Assembly: GCA_963853835.1 (NCBI GenBank)
Contig: OY970834.1
Span: forward strand, 28,712,365 to 28,776,364
Source: Calendula officinalis
Lineage: Eukaryota > Streptophyta > Magnoliopsida > Asterales > Asteraceae
Direction of reading: 5' to 3'
Length of the DNA: 64,000 nt
The notes beneath the pieces are model-generated. The model saw only the letters and a program-made list of their open reading frames with translations, was not told the DNA's origin and made no database searches. Below are positions 11,381 to 23,283 of this stretch, piece after piece. Position 1 is the stretch's first letter; every line of letters starts with the position of its first letter. Made by a program: the position numbers and the translations under genes.

Positions 11381-13113
11381 TGGTGAGTGTAAATTTTGTT
11401 ATATGAAGAAATCAATTAATTGAAAATTAATTATACATGTAGTATACAAGGGAAATGCGCCCATCGGTTTAGATGAGTCTATAATTAGTTATTTTGAAAA
11501 TCATTATTCAGATCCGAATCTTCATATATCTGGTTTTGAACACTGTGCCTACATTTTGTTATATCTTTGAAATGTAACATAAAACATGTTTATATCAAGA
11601 CCAGGTAGCCTACTAATAGGAAAAATAAATAGCAAAAGAGGTTCAAATAAAATAGCCCATATTAGCACTCATTTTGTTCTGCTTGTAAAACAGAGTCTTG
11701 TTATACTTCTAAGTTAAATTCGTATTTTCTTTCTATTTAACATAGTTTTAACAAACACCGCAAAATTATCCTCTCTTGTTTAACATTTTGTAAAATTTGT
11801 TGTTTGTGACTCACAAAAAATACGTCAACTTAATCACAATTTAGAAAAAGAAAAAGAAAAATTGTTTATCCCTACGTTGACTTCATGGTGGATGAGCAAT
11901 AGGCGCAAGGCATGGTGTCGTTTGGCGAGCTTTAGCTGTACCATAGGGTTTTTTGCATGACTTTAACACCACGACACCTAGAACTCCAACAATCTGCATT
12001 TTGAGCTTATTGAATTACTATATATATATAATTGTGATAATAAAATAATAATAAAACACTATTCACCCTAATTCTATTGGTCAACTGATTTTTTTTTCTT
12101 TTCTGGAAAATGGTTGAGCTTCACTTCAATTATAGAATTCAAAGGCATTGTCAATTCTAAATTGAAAGATTGTATACGTCATGGGCTCCTCAATCTAGAC
12201 ATGAAAAAATTTATAGATGAAAACTTGAACTTATATTTTCTATTAATCAGTATATGTTTGAACATTCTAAAAAGATGTTATTAATTCAAAATAAGCAAAA
12301 GAATCCGCAGCGTACCGCGGACCTTACTACGCTTGTTATATATAGATATAATATTTTATTGCATAAGGTGAATAAATGATGTTTGTTCACATTAAGATTT
12401 AGATTTTAGCATTTACCCACATCTTTTTAAACTATATATAAAACTAATATTTGGATATTCAATATTTATTATTCGGGTATGTCAAATGTTCTTATTTATT
12501 TTCATTTCAACTTACCCTAAAAAAATTGTCTCATTTATTCGTAAACAAAACAGAAGGTTAATATCGTAATTAATCATTTAACGTCACTAAAAGGGTTCAT
12601 TCAGTACAAAAAAAATCTTCCAAGTTCTATAATAAGAATCTATAATAAGGGATGTTGTTTTTTTATCAGGTTTGATCGAATCTGAAAAACAACTTTATCA
12701 TAAGAGATTATTCTAAAACTGAAAGTTAGATTATATAAAATTAATTAATTACTGTTAGAAGCAAACAAACATCGGAATGTTCATAGATTGACTCTTTTAT
12801 TATTTAAAATGTTAACTTTTTAAGTTTAAATTTACAATTGTTTATAACGAGGTTTAATTGCCCGGCTTCGTTTGGGATTGAAAATTTTACTTTATAAAAA
12901 TCAAGATGTATTTTCAAACTTTATAAATGATATATGCATATCAGTATAATATCAAAATACTTTAATATATAAAATTATTTGATAATTAGTGAGACATTAT
13001 AATGTTTACCATCATTCTACTTATTATTTAAAGATACCAATACTTAATCATTATAATATTTTTGGTCAGTAATTTTAGCTTTTTAGTAGTTATAGTTTTA
13101 TTTTATTTAAGTA
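11381..13113. other. 3' flank of LMBR1-like gene and spacer
   Basis: It starts with the likely 3' UTR of the LMBR1-like gene and continues as AT-rich spacer. Near 12304-12335 there is a hairpin (TCCGC with GCGGA) followed by ACTACGCTTG/T, resembling a decayed Helitron 3' end. Otherwise no gene was seen. Confidence 0.4.
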
Positions 13114-13881
13114 CTAGCTTATAACCCGTGATAAATCACGGATAACTTTTAAAATTTTTGATAATATTTTCATGTGTATTTTCATAATCATTTACTTCCT
13201 TGATAATTAATAACATCAACCCGTTTTTATAACCAGAGAACTTCACAAGCAGTCAATAATTTAATTGATAGTATTTTTTATTTTATAAACAAACATGTCA
13301 AATGGATCTAAAATAAATAAAAACTAAATATAATTAAAGTTTAGTTTACACTAAAAATGAGTCGAATGAAATATATAATGTAAAGCAGGCTAGTAAGGAA
13401 ACATGTCAAAATGGATCTGGTTAAAACATAACATACCACCTCCAAAAAGCCCATCAAATAAAATTAAATTTTAAGTTCAAATTAAATAAATAATTAACAA
13501 AGTAAACCTTCGTGAAGGTTTCCAATATTGCACTATCATATAAGTTGGCCAAATGTGCCAAGTGTAATTAAATTCCTATTTATTTTACATTAAATTACCA
13601 CAAAATATTATTCATAAAAAAAATAATTAAATAGTAATAGAAAAAAAATAAAACTATAGCATACAATCAAAGTAAATTGACCACCTAAAGATAAAAACAA
13701 CAATAAAACTTTTATTTTGGTGCGTATATAAATTCTCCTAATGTACCAGAAACAACTACAAATATTTTATCATTGCCCATTAATTTTTAATGTAACTAAG
13801 AGAGTGTTTGGATGCATGTTTTAATAGTGACTACTAATCCATTATAAAAATTTCTAACAATCAGTATCTTACAACAATTTC

Positions 13882-14389
13882 TTACAAAATTATCCATTAT
13901 AACACTCATAAATCAAATAATCATAACCACTTTTTGTCAGTCACTCTAAAACCCCCTTTAAAACACCCAACTATAATCTATTGATAAAATATAAATTTAA
14001 TAATTTTAAAATAATTTTAATTTCACCTGAATAACCTCACCATTGGCTTAGTAACCCTAGCAGCTGCTCTCAGTGTAATAAAATAGATGTCTAAATTTTT
14101 TAACTCTTAAAAAGTGGTTAAAGCAGATGTCTAAGTTACAAAATTATCCATTATAACACTCATAAATCAAATAATCATAACCACTTTTTGTCAGTCACTC
14201 TAAAACCCCCTTTAAAACACACAACTATAATCTATTGATAAAATATAAAATTAATAATTTTAAAATAATTTTAATTTCACCTGAATAACCTCACCATTGG
14301 CTTAGTAACCCTAGCAGCTGCTCTCAGTGTAATTAAATAGATGTCTAAATTTTTTAACTCTTAAAAAGTGGTCAAAGTAGATGTCTAAG
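13882..14389. repeat. 254-bp direct tandem duplication in Helitron
   Basis: Copies 13882-14135 and 14136-14389 abut exactly; both start TTACAAAATTATCCATTATA and end AGATGTCTAAG. They differ at only a few positions, including TAATAAAATAG against TAATTAAATAG, so the duplication is recent. It is non-coding. Confidence 0.9.
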
Positions 14390-14404
14390 TTTCATTTTTT
14401 TTAA

Positions 14405-14500
14405 CGACACTTAATCTACTCTAATTCATCCACAACGGGACCTAAACACATGACCAATAAGTCATGGACTTTTACACCTTACATCAATACCACAATAGTT
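14405..14500 (-). repeat. SINE-like segment, reverse orientation
   Basis: On the minus strand it shows TTGTGGTATTGATGTAAGGTG, then TTATTGGTCATGTGTTTAGG and TCCCGTTGTGG. This is the same order of box-A-like and box-B-like motifs as in the SINE at 44753-44965. Box B is degraded. Confidence 0.45.
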
Positions 14501-14582
14501 CAAGTCTTAGGTGTCTAAGTTTAATTAATGTGGAACACAAGCGGTGTCTAAATAACTAACATACGCGGATATTATTTTTATG

Positions 14583-14690
14583 TAGCATAGTGGTATTGGT
14601 GTAAAATATAAGGTGTTGCTCGTAATCTATAAATCACAGGTTCAAGTCCCGCTGTGGGCAAATTAGTAGATAAGATGCAGTTAAAAAAAA
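14583..14690 (+). repeat. SINE-like segment, tRNA-derived head
   Basis: Box A-like TAGCATAGTGGTATTGG and box B GGTTCAAGTCCC are about 40 nt apart, followed by an A-rich stretch. It is inverted relative to 14405-14500. Confidence 0.5.
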
Positions 14691-15134
14691 CTCAGTAAAA
14701 AATGTATAAACAATACATTAGATGTCATTAAATACAACAATATACTTTAGAACATGTTCAGAGGCGGTGATTATGATTTTAAAGTTTTTGAATTTTAAGT
14801 TATGTAAACCAATTTCAAGTCCTTAATTAAATTAAGAATATTAAATATTAATTCATAAAGATATGGTATTTAATTAAAAAAGATATGTTATTTAATTCAA
14901 ATTGTATTTATCTTGAATTTTTAGTTGGTGTGAAAAGATATGGTTGTTGTCAAAACGTATTTATCCAAAAGGTATTTATCTTGAATTGAAATCATATTCA
15001 AAATCGTATGTGGAGACTTAAGGTGACGTGATATGCTTTCATTGGTAGATGATTTATGACGTTGGAAAGATGACGTGGTAAATATGACGTGGATTAGATG
15101 ACGTGAAATGCTTTCTTTTATTATAAATAGAGAT

Positions 15135-15570
15135 TTTCAAATTTTCAAATTATTGAATGATATACATTTTTTGTTGTTTAGATCTTCTATTAACTACAAC
15201 TAAATATGTAAATATATATGTAACTTTAGAGTAATACATTGATCAACTAATTAAGATTAGTCTTTTGAAACTCTAGTTAAAAGATATGGAGTAATACATT
15301 GAAGAATTTACCTCTAATAAATTCTGAAGGTTAAAACTTTTAATTAATATAAATTTTCTTCAAAGGTTCTAATTACCTTTGTTATGTTATGACACGTGTA
15401 GGGATATGTGTCAATATGTACAGAAAGATATATACTTGTCAGCTACTTATTTAAGAATCACATTGTTTATTATACCAAACAAAAATGCGATATAAACGGA
15501 ACGGAAGGGGATTTGTTTAACTGAGTTTTCAAAATGTTAATGAACAGTAGCCTTGTATGGCTATTGTATA
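15135..15570. other. intergenic, nothing recognised
   Basis: AT-rich spacer between the Helitron and a MITE. Confidence 0.4.
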
Positions 15571-15887
15571 TACTTCCTCCGATTAAAAATAAGTGATACA
15601 CTTTGAGTTTCATGGTTTTTGAGGCAAAAGATTACAATGATGGGTAAATTAGATTAATTGGATGGTTAGTGGGGATTGAGTCCCACATTTTTGAATAAAG
15701 TGTGGTTAATTATGTTTAAAAGTAAAAAGTAAGGGTAAATGAGTCATTTCACTTAGTTAAAGTAAATAATTAGTGATGAGGGTCCCATCATTTTTTGACA
15801 AATAAGATAATTTTTCAAAGTGTATCACTTATTTTGAATCACCCAAAAAAATGAAAGTGTATCAATTTTTTTAAATCAGAGGAAGTA
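15571..15887 (+). mobile_element. MITE, intact copy
   Basis: It starts TACTTCCTCCGATTAAAAAT and ends AAATCAGAGGAAGTA. The termini are inverted copies with TA at both edges. It is 317 bp and non-coding; this and the inverted copy at 35508-35829 define the family. Confidence 0.82.
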
Positions 15888-16343
15888 TAAGATAATTATT
15901 ATTAAAAAGGAAAACATAATTTAAATAAAAAAATTTCTTCTCAATTTTTTCATTATTGATTTATATTCTGCTCATATGTGTTAAAAACCAAAAAGTATTC
16001 AGATTTTGATATGAAATAGAGTTCCGTAAACATCTCAATCAATATGGGTTCAGATCTTTTAGGAAAAAAAAGACAACCATTATAAGTTCTAACAAAAAGA
16101 TTTTTCGGAAATTTTGAGAAGAAAAAAAACAAGACAAAACATCGAAAAAAGTGGTAGGTTAAGGAAAATCAAACTATTGGAACCCTCTCATGTTTGTCCA
16201 TCTTCCCTGGCGCACAAAACTTGGATTAGATAAAGGTGAATAAAAGCTGAAAGCTCCTTGTAACTGTCATCTTCTTCCATCAGAACCTTCCGTTGATAAA
16301 TCAGTCAATAACCATATTCGACACCACATTTGCCATGTTCAAA
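15888..16343. other. 5' flank of plus-strand PPR copy
   Basis: Probable promoter and leader of the PPR copy. An in-frame ATG also exists at 16293 and at 16335; the one at 16344 is favoured because it aligns with the start of the minus-strand paralogue. Confidence 0.4.
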
Positions 16344-18226
16344 ATGATTTGCACCAGACTTCCCTTTTTCTGTTATATTAATAAAGCTAACAGCTTTCTT
16401 CTCATTCCCCATCTCTCTTCTTCATCGTTTACGGGTACTCATTCAGTACACCCTTTGAAACACAAGCCTGTTGTTCCCAAGCTCAATGATGCCCTCCAAC
16501 TGTTCGATGAAATGCTTCAGAGGCAACCTTCACCACCCATCATCGAATTTAATAAGCTTGTTACTGTTATTGCAAAGATGAAACATTACTCCACTGCACT
16601 CTCACTTCTGAAGCAAATAAACTTGATGGGTATTCCTGCTGATATCTATGCAATGAACATCTCCATTAACTGCTATTGCCGCCTGAATCAAGTGACTTAT
16701 GGTTTTTCCTTATTAGCCACCATCTTCAAACAAGGTTATCCACCCGATTTGGCCACCTACACCACTCTCATAAATGGGCTTGTTCTTGCAGATCGGGTTC
16801 CTGAAGCTATTGAGATGTTCAAGAAACTTGTCAAAGAGAAAATTTGTGAGCCTGATCAGGTTATGTATGGAACCATTATTAATGGCCTTTGTAAAGTAGG
16901 TCACACTAGCAAGGCCCTTGAATTGCTCAGGTTCATGGAAGCAGGCTCGTGTAAACCTAATGTAGAACTATACACTCCAATCATTGACAGTCTTTGCAAA
17001 GACAAAATGGTTGATGAGGCATTACAACTCTTCACCGAGATGACTGAAAATGGTATCAATGCAGATGTTATCAGTTACACTACTTTGATTCATGGTCTAT
17101 GTAACTTTGGTCGAGAGCAGAGGCGACAAGAATGTTGAGAGATATGGAGGAGGAAGGAATCTCTCTGGGGGTGCATACCTTTAATATATTGGTAAACTTC
17201 TTTTGCAAGCAAGGATGTGTAAAAGATGCGGAGCTTGTTGTGCAAGCAATGGAACGAAGAGGTCTACATCCAGATGTAATCACTTATAGTGCTTTAATTG
17301 ATGGATATTGTTTACGTGGTGAATTGGGTAAAGCAAATAAACTTCTTAATGTCATGGTGGGGAAGGGTCTTATTCCTAATATCATCACCTATAACAGCCT
17401 GATAAATGGATATTGCAAAAAGAAGGAAATTAATGAGGCTGTGAATCTTTTTAAAGAAATCCCGAATATGGGTTTGGTTCCTAATGTTGTTACTTACAAT
17501 ACTATGTTGCAAGGTTTGTTTCAATCGGGGAATCATGTAGCCGCTAGAGAACTCTTCAATGAGATGCAAGCTCCCGATTTATGCACTTATCGTATATTGC
17601 TCCATGGAATGTGCCAAAACTCCCAATGTTGCGATGCATTGGTTCTTTTTCGTTCACTTGAAAACAATGAATTGATGAAAGATGTAGCTTTGTATAATAT
17701 ATTGATTGATGGTTGTAACAAATGTAGGAAGCCAAGCTTGGCAATGGATCTGTTTGATGAGCTCTCTTCAAAAGGATTGAAGCCGGACGTGAGGACCTAT
17801 ACTGTGATGATACAGATGTATTGTGGAGAAGGTTTATTTGCAAAAGCTAAGGAATTACTAAAAAAGATGGAAGAGAATGGTTGCTTCCCCGATAGCATTA
17901 CGTACAATGTTATTCTTCAAGGGTTATTAAAGAAAAATGAGTGCCAAGAGGCAGAGATTTTTCTTGAAGAAATGATAAACCGTGGTTTCTTGTCTGATGC
18001 TGCTGCTTTTGAGATGTTGCTACCATTAATCCCGAATGTGGGAAAAGATTCTCGTTTGCGAACTATTATTCAGAAGATAGAAAATGTCGAACGAAAGATG
18101 ATTAAATACGTGGTTCAACATCTCATATCATGTCCTGAACTTGCATCCTTTTCGATTTGTAACACGAGCAATTCAGTGTCTTGTTTGATTCTTGGTTTTG
18201 ATATTATAACACCAAACTGTCATTAA
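16344..18226 (+). pseudogene. RFL-type P-class PPR gene with one frameshift
   Basis: Intronless, with about 15 PPR motifs in two frames: 16344-17138, and 17132-18226. Repeat cores such as PDLATYTTLI, PDVITYSALI and PNIITYNSLI recur every 35 residues. The N-terminus (MICTRLPFFCYINKA...) is rich in basic, hydroxylated and hydrophobic residues, as in a mitochondrial targeting peptide. The break lies at 17110-17125, where one base is missing compared with the paralogue (CGAGAGCAGAGGCGACAAG against CGAGAGAGGGAAGCTACAAA). Two further changes are a four-residue in-frame deletion in one repeat (EMQAPDLCTY instead of EMQAKGLTPDICTY) and a C-terminal extension of about 48 residues past the paralogue's stop. 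If the missing base is a sequencing error, this would be a working gene. The CRM-like array begins 75 bp downstream. Confidence 0.82.
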
Positions 18227-18300
18227 ACAAACGGGTAAGTGGATGAGGTTTTTCCTCGGAGTATTCTGAACGTTTCAGTACTAGTTTTCAAAACGATCTC

Positions 18301-18651
18301 TGATACGGATGTATCGTATGGAAGCTAAAACCTAGCTTGAAGGTTGCTCGGTAAACCCGAACGATTGCCAAGAACTCGAGATTCTTGAGTTTCTCACGAA
18401 ACGAATTTATTTTATTCAATATACTACCATCCAACTAATGCATACAATTCTTTAAATAAAGTCCTAAATTAATAAAAGGAGTCCTAATCTAATACGAAAA
18501 TATAAGCTAATAGATAAAGCTAAAATTTAAATAACAAGATAACTTAGAAGATAGTTGGATGGTTTAAACTTCCGATTGAATCCGTTAGCCACTGTTTGGG
18601 TTCAAGTCGGCTTCGTGTGGTGGGTGTGCTTGCGTATCCGGATCCATATCA
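18301..18651 (-). repeat. LTR 1 of CRM-like array (3' LTR of unit A)
   Basis: 351 bp, TGATACGGATG...CCATATCA. It appears identical to the middle LTR. The end of the integrase frame (stop near 18585) lies inside it. Confidence 0.95.
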
Positions 18652-21600
18652 TTCTCCCCTTCTAAAAAATGACTCGTCCGCGAGTCATCATCCACTTCGG
18701 GTTCGTATGGTGCCAAATCTGCGACATTAAACGTGGCGGATACTTTGTAATGGCCCGGGAGGTCAATTTTGTATGCGTTATCATTGATACGTTTCAGCAC
18801 ACGGAAAGGCCCATCGGCTCGAGGATGAAGTTTGCCAAAACGCCCTTGCGGAAACCTTTCGCGCCGAAGATATATCCACACGAGATCGCCTTCTTCAAAA
18901 ATAACTTTACGACGATGCTTATTAGCTCGAGATTGATATTGCAGATTATGACGAATGATTTGTTCGCGAACTTGTTCATGTAAAAGTTTAATTTCGTTTG
19001 CGCGATCATTCCCCTCGGCGCTAAAATGTTCACGTTCCGGCGATGGTGTTAAATCGAGCGGGGTGAAAGGGTTGCGTCCATAGACAACAAAGAACGGACT
19101 ACGGCCGGTGGAACTGTGATTTGATCGGTTGTACGCAAACTCGGCTTGAGGAAGGACCGTATCCCATTTCTTAGGGTTACTACCGACTAAACTCCGTAGT
19201 AGGTTTCCCAACGTGCGATTTGTGACCTCGGTTTGTCCATCCGTTTGTGGATGGTGGGAACTACTAAATTGCAACTTTGCACCCAAATGTTTCCACAACG
19301 TTCGCCAAAAATGACTGACGAATTTGACATCACGGTCTGACGTAATGGTTTTCGGGACGCCATGAAGGCGAACGATTTCATCAAAGTACAAACGGGCCAC
19401 TTGTGATGCATCATATGTTTTCACGCAGGGGATGAAATGAGACATTTTTGAGAAACGGTCGACAACCACCATGATGGAATCTTTTTTTCGTTGTGTTAGC
19501 GGTAAGCCTAAGACAAAGTCCCTGGTTAGTGTTGTGAGTTTTTGCGATGTGACAAGTGCGGCATCGTTTTAATATTTTTGACACATCTCGATTTAGTTTC
19601 GGCCAAAAAAATCGTTCTTGGACTAGGGCAATTGTCTTGTCACGCCCAAAGTGACCGGCTAAAGCACCTTGATGACACTCTAGGATGATAGCATCGCGAA
19701 ATGACGAGAGTGGTACACACAAACGCGAGCCTTTGTAGAGTAACCCGTCTTTGTGTACAAAGTCGCGATACGGGGAATCGGCACTGTTAACCCACGCGTC
19801 GGCAAAGTCCGGATCATCTTGGTATAGGTTAGCAAAGGAGTGGAAACCTTGGACCTGGAAAGCCAATGTGGTCACATATGATGGTCGACGGCTAAGTGCA
19901 TCTGCCACAACGTTGGCGGTGCCGGCTTTGTGTTGAATTACAAAATGAAAATCTTGAAGCATCTCGACCCATTTAGCATGTCGTGGGTTAAGCTTTGTTT
20001 GCCCTTGAATAAATTTTAGTGCTTGGTGGTCGGAGTATAAGACGAACTCTTTCGGTAAAAGGTAGTGCCGCCAATACTCGAGGCTGCGAACGATAGCATA
20101 GAATTCTTTATCGTACGTGCTATAACGGCGCCTTGTGTCACTTAGCTTTTCGCTAAAGAATGCTATTGGTCGTTTGTTTTGGGTTAAAACGCCTCCTATG
20201 CCAACCCCGGAAGCGTCACATTCAACTTGAAAAACATGTTCGAAGTTGGGAAGGGCAAGAACCGGCGCATGAGTGACGGCGGTTTTAAGGGCGTCAAAAG
20301 ATTTTTGAGCCCCCGGTGACCATGTAAATTTGTTGCCTTTTAAAGTTTCGGTAATCGGGGCGACAATGGTGCTAAAATTCCGAATAAAACGCCGGTAAAA
20401 GGAAGCTAACCCATGAAAACTTCGGACGTCGTGTAGAGATGTGGGTGTCGGCCAAGTAGTGATGGCCGAAACCTTAGATTCATCCATTCGGATACCCTGC
20501 CCGGAGACCAAATATCCTAAAAAGATGACCTCGGTGGTGAGAAAGTGGCACTTGGTGGTGTTGGCATACAATTTTTGTTCCCGTAGGACTAAGAAAATAT
20601 CGCGAAGATGAAGTAAGTGTTGTGTGATGTCTTTGCTAAACACTAAGATGTCTTTGCTAAACACTAAGATGTCGTCAAAGTACACGACAACACAATGACC
20701 AATAAACGGTTTAAAGATGTAATTCATTAACCGCATAAAGGTACTTGGAGCGTTTGATAATCTGAATGGCATCACCATCCATTCATATAACCCATCCCGA
20801 GTTTTGAAGGCCATTTTCCACTCATCGCCGGGCCGCATACGGATTTGGTGGTAACCACTACGTAAGTCGATCTTTGAAAAAATCGAAGCTCCGTGTAGGT
20901 GATCGAGTAAATCGTCGAAACGAGGGATCGGGAAGCGATACTTAATGGTGATTTTATTGACCGCGCGACTATCGATGCACATACGAAATTTTCCCCCGGA
21001 TTTCGGGACGAGGAGCGCCGGGACGGCACACGGACTCATGCTTTCGCGAATCAACCCTTTTTCTAATAACTCGGTAACTTGTCGGTGAAGTTCGGCGAAC
21101 TCTTTCGGATTCATGCGGTAGGCCGGTTTGTTCGGAATACTTGCACCGGGAAGAAAATCAATACAGTGTTGAATATCGCGTGCAAGGGGTAACCCCGGTG
21201 GAATGTCGTCCGGAAAAATGTCACTGAATTCCGTGATAAGGGGTTGTACCTCGACTGGGATATGTGATATGGTAGGGTTTTCTTCGGTGATTAATAACCC
21301 AAATATAATATGGCCCGGGTCGGTCGGGGTAGGTTTATTGAGGCTGGTAAAAAGCGGCCCGGAGACCAACATCGCCTCGGCTCCGTCATCGGTGGGATCG
21401 AGAGGGGCAAGTGTTATATGGATGCCGTCTTTTTTAAATGAGTAGGTGTTCCGAAATCCGTCGTGTTTAGCACGACGGTCATATTGCCAAGGACGGCCCA
21501 ATAACAAGTGGCAAGCGTCCATCGGGAGGACTTCGCACCAAAGTTCATCTGTATATTTGTTCCCGATGGAAAATTGAACCAAGCACCGATGTGTAACTTT

Positions 21601-22902
21601 AATGAGGTTGCCTTTTTTTAACCATGTAAGTTGGTACGGTTCGGGGTGTGGTTGTAACGGTAGGTGAAGTTTTTCAACCATCGAGGTGGCAACAATGTTT
21701 TCACAGCTTCCGCCGTCAATAACGACGGTACAAACTTTACCTTTGGCCGTGCACTTAGTGCGAAAAATATTATTGCGTAGCCATGAAGTATCCTCGGTTG
21801 GGTTGTGAACGCTGGTGTTGAGAATACGTTGTATGACAAGGGCTTCACCTCGATCGGGGTATACAGTTTCCGTAGGTTCATCCTCACACTCGTTATCAGT
21901 ATCATAAGCAGGTGGCGTCTCGTCGACAAAACCCACAATTTGTGTGTTCGGGCAATCTCGTTTAAGATGACCGATCCCTTGACATTTATAACACCGGGGT
22001 GGATTAGGTCGTGACCCAGCCGTAGGGTTCGGCGTAACGGGGGTCTGCTTTGGTGGGTCGGACCGTGGGGGTGGAGTTGTGGTGGCCGGTGGTCGGAACC
22101 TATTTGGTGTAGGACGTTGTCGGGTTGCAAGTTGTTTTTCCACGCGTTGAGCTAACCTGCATACGTCAGAAAAGGACCAATATTGTTGTAGCATGACGAC
22201 ATCGGAGATGTCCGGTCGTAAAGCTCCCAAAAACCGGGCGATGACTTGTTCATCGTCCTCCTCAACGCCACACCTCATCCGTAATCTTTCAAACTCAATT
22301 AGAAAGTCTTCGACAGAAAGTGTCGTTTGTTTAAGGTTGTGGTAGTCTAGGAAGGAGTCTTGTTTATGGTTCACGGGTAGGAACTTGGATCGCATTAAAC
22401 GTTTCATCTTGTCCCATGTTTCTACCTTGTGTTTACCCTCCTGATACCGTTGATTTTGGACGTGTTCCCACCATAAAGACGCATATTTGCGTAAGCGAAT
22501 AGCGACGAGTTTTACCTTGAGGTCTTCGGGTATTTGTTGAAGGTCGAATATGCGTTCAACCGTTTGAAGCCAGTCGATGAAGTCATCGGCCTGCATACGT
22601 CCTTCAAATTCTGGTATTTGGGGTCGGATCCCGAGAGCGCGGAGGTGGTCCCGTGGTGGTGGTGGTGGAGATTGCGGTGGTCGGCGATGGCGGCCAAAGA
22701 TGTTGTATTCGCCTTCTTCATTCCACCGAATCGAGGCTGTAGCGGAATTGTCATGACTATACTCGGAATGGTTGAGCTCGAGGTCCCGTACGCGTTGTTG
22801 CAAGCGTTCGATCTCGATGTCTCGCGGGTCACGTCGATCAAATCCGTTGCCTCCGGCGGCGAATCGACGGGGTTGACGGCGGTCTTCCTCACGGTCGGAC
22901 AT
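18585..22902 (-). pseudogene. gag-pol of CRM-like unit A, integrase frame broken
   Basis: The main frame 22902-19411 (1163 codons) starts MSDREEDRRQPRR and holds in order the gag domain, the zinc knuckle CYKCQGIGHLKRDC (about residue 302), a protease with DGGS (about 398), reverse transcriptase with YFDDIL (about 735), RNase H (ECDASG, about 890) and the integrase zinc finger (HQGALAGHFG to CRTCHIAK, about 1075-1120). It then goes out of frame near 19521, where a stretch before DFVLGLP has been lost. The integrase core and C-terminus continue in another frame, 19472-18585. A 21-bp direct duplication (20626-20646 and 20647-20667) adds seven residues straight after YFDDIL, and the usual PFGL before SNAP reads PFRL. 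The element is unlikely to be autonomous. Confidence 0.9.
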
Positions 22903-22932
22903 CGTGAAGATCTTGATGAATCTGATACCACT

Positions 22933-23283
22933 TGATACGGATGTATCGTATGGAAGCTAAAACCTAGCTTGAAGGTTGCTCGGTAAACCCGAACGATTGC
23001 CAAGAACTCGAGATTCTTGAGTTTCTCACGAAACGAATTTATTTTATTCAATATACTACCATCCAACTAATGCATACAATTCTTTAAATAAAGTCCTAAA
23101 TTAATAAAAGGAGTCCTAATCTAATACGAAAATATAAGCTAATAGATAAAGCTAAAATTTAAATAACAAGATAACTTAGAAGATAGTTGGATGGTTTAAA
23201 CTTCCGATTGAATCCGTTAGCCACTGTTTGGGTTCAAGTCGGCTTCGTGTGGTGGGTGTGCTTGCGTATCCGGATCCATATCA
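22933..23283 (-). repeat. LTR 2, shared middle LTR of the array
   Basis: 351 bp. It serves as 5' LTR of unit A and 3' LTR of unit B. No target duplication lies next to it, so the units were not inserted independently side by side. Confidence 0.95.

Larger units (their letters stand above)
13114..15134 (-). mobile_element. Helitron, non-autonomous
   Basis: On the minus strand it begins TCTCTATTTATAATAAAAG at 15134 and ends CTAG at 13117-13114. Before the 3' end lies the hairpin CCGTGAT-TT-ATCACGG, then GTTATAAG. Flanks are A (13113) and T (15135), with no duplication. The 3' terminus is nearly identical to that of the Helitron at 46022-48155, so they share a family. It is 2021 bp with no helicase and no recognised captured gene. 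It contains a 254-bp tandem duplication and two SINE-like segments. Confidence 0.85.

Noticed and set aside
22534..22935. Plus-strand open frame of 133 codons (and its twin at 27166-27567)
   Set aside because: It is the antisense of the gypsy gag start and is repeated in both units only because the units are copies.
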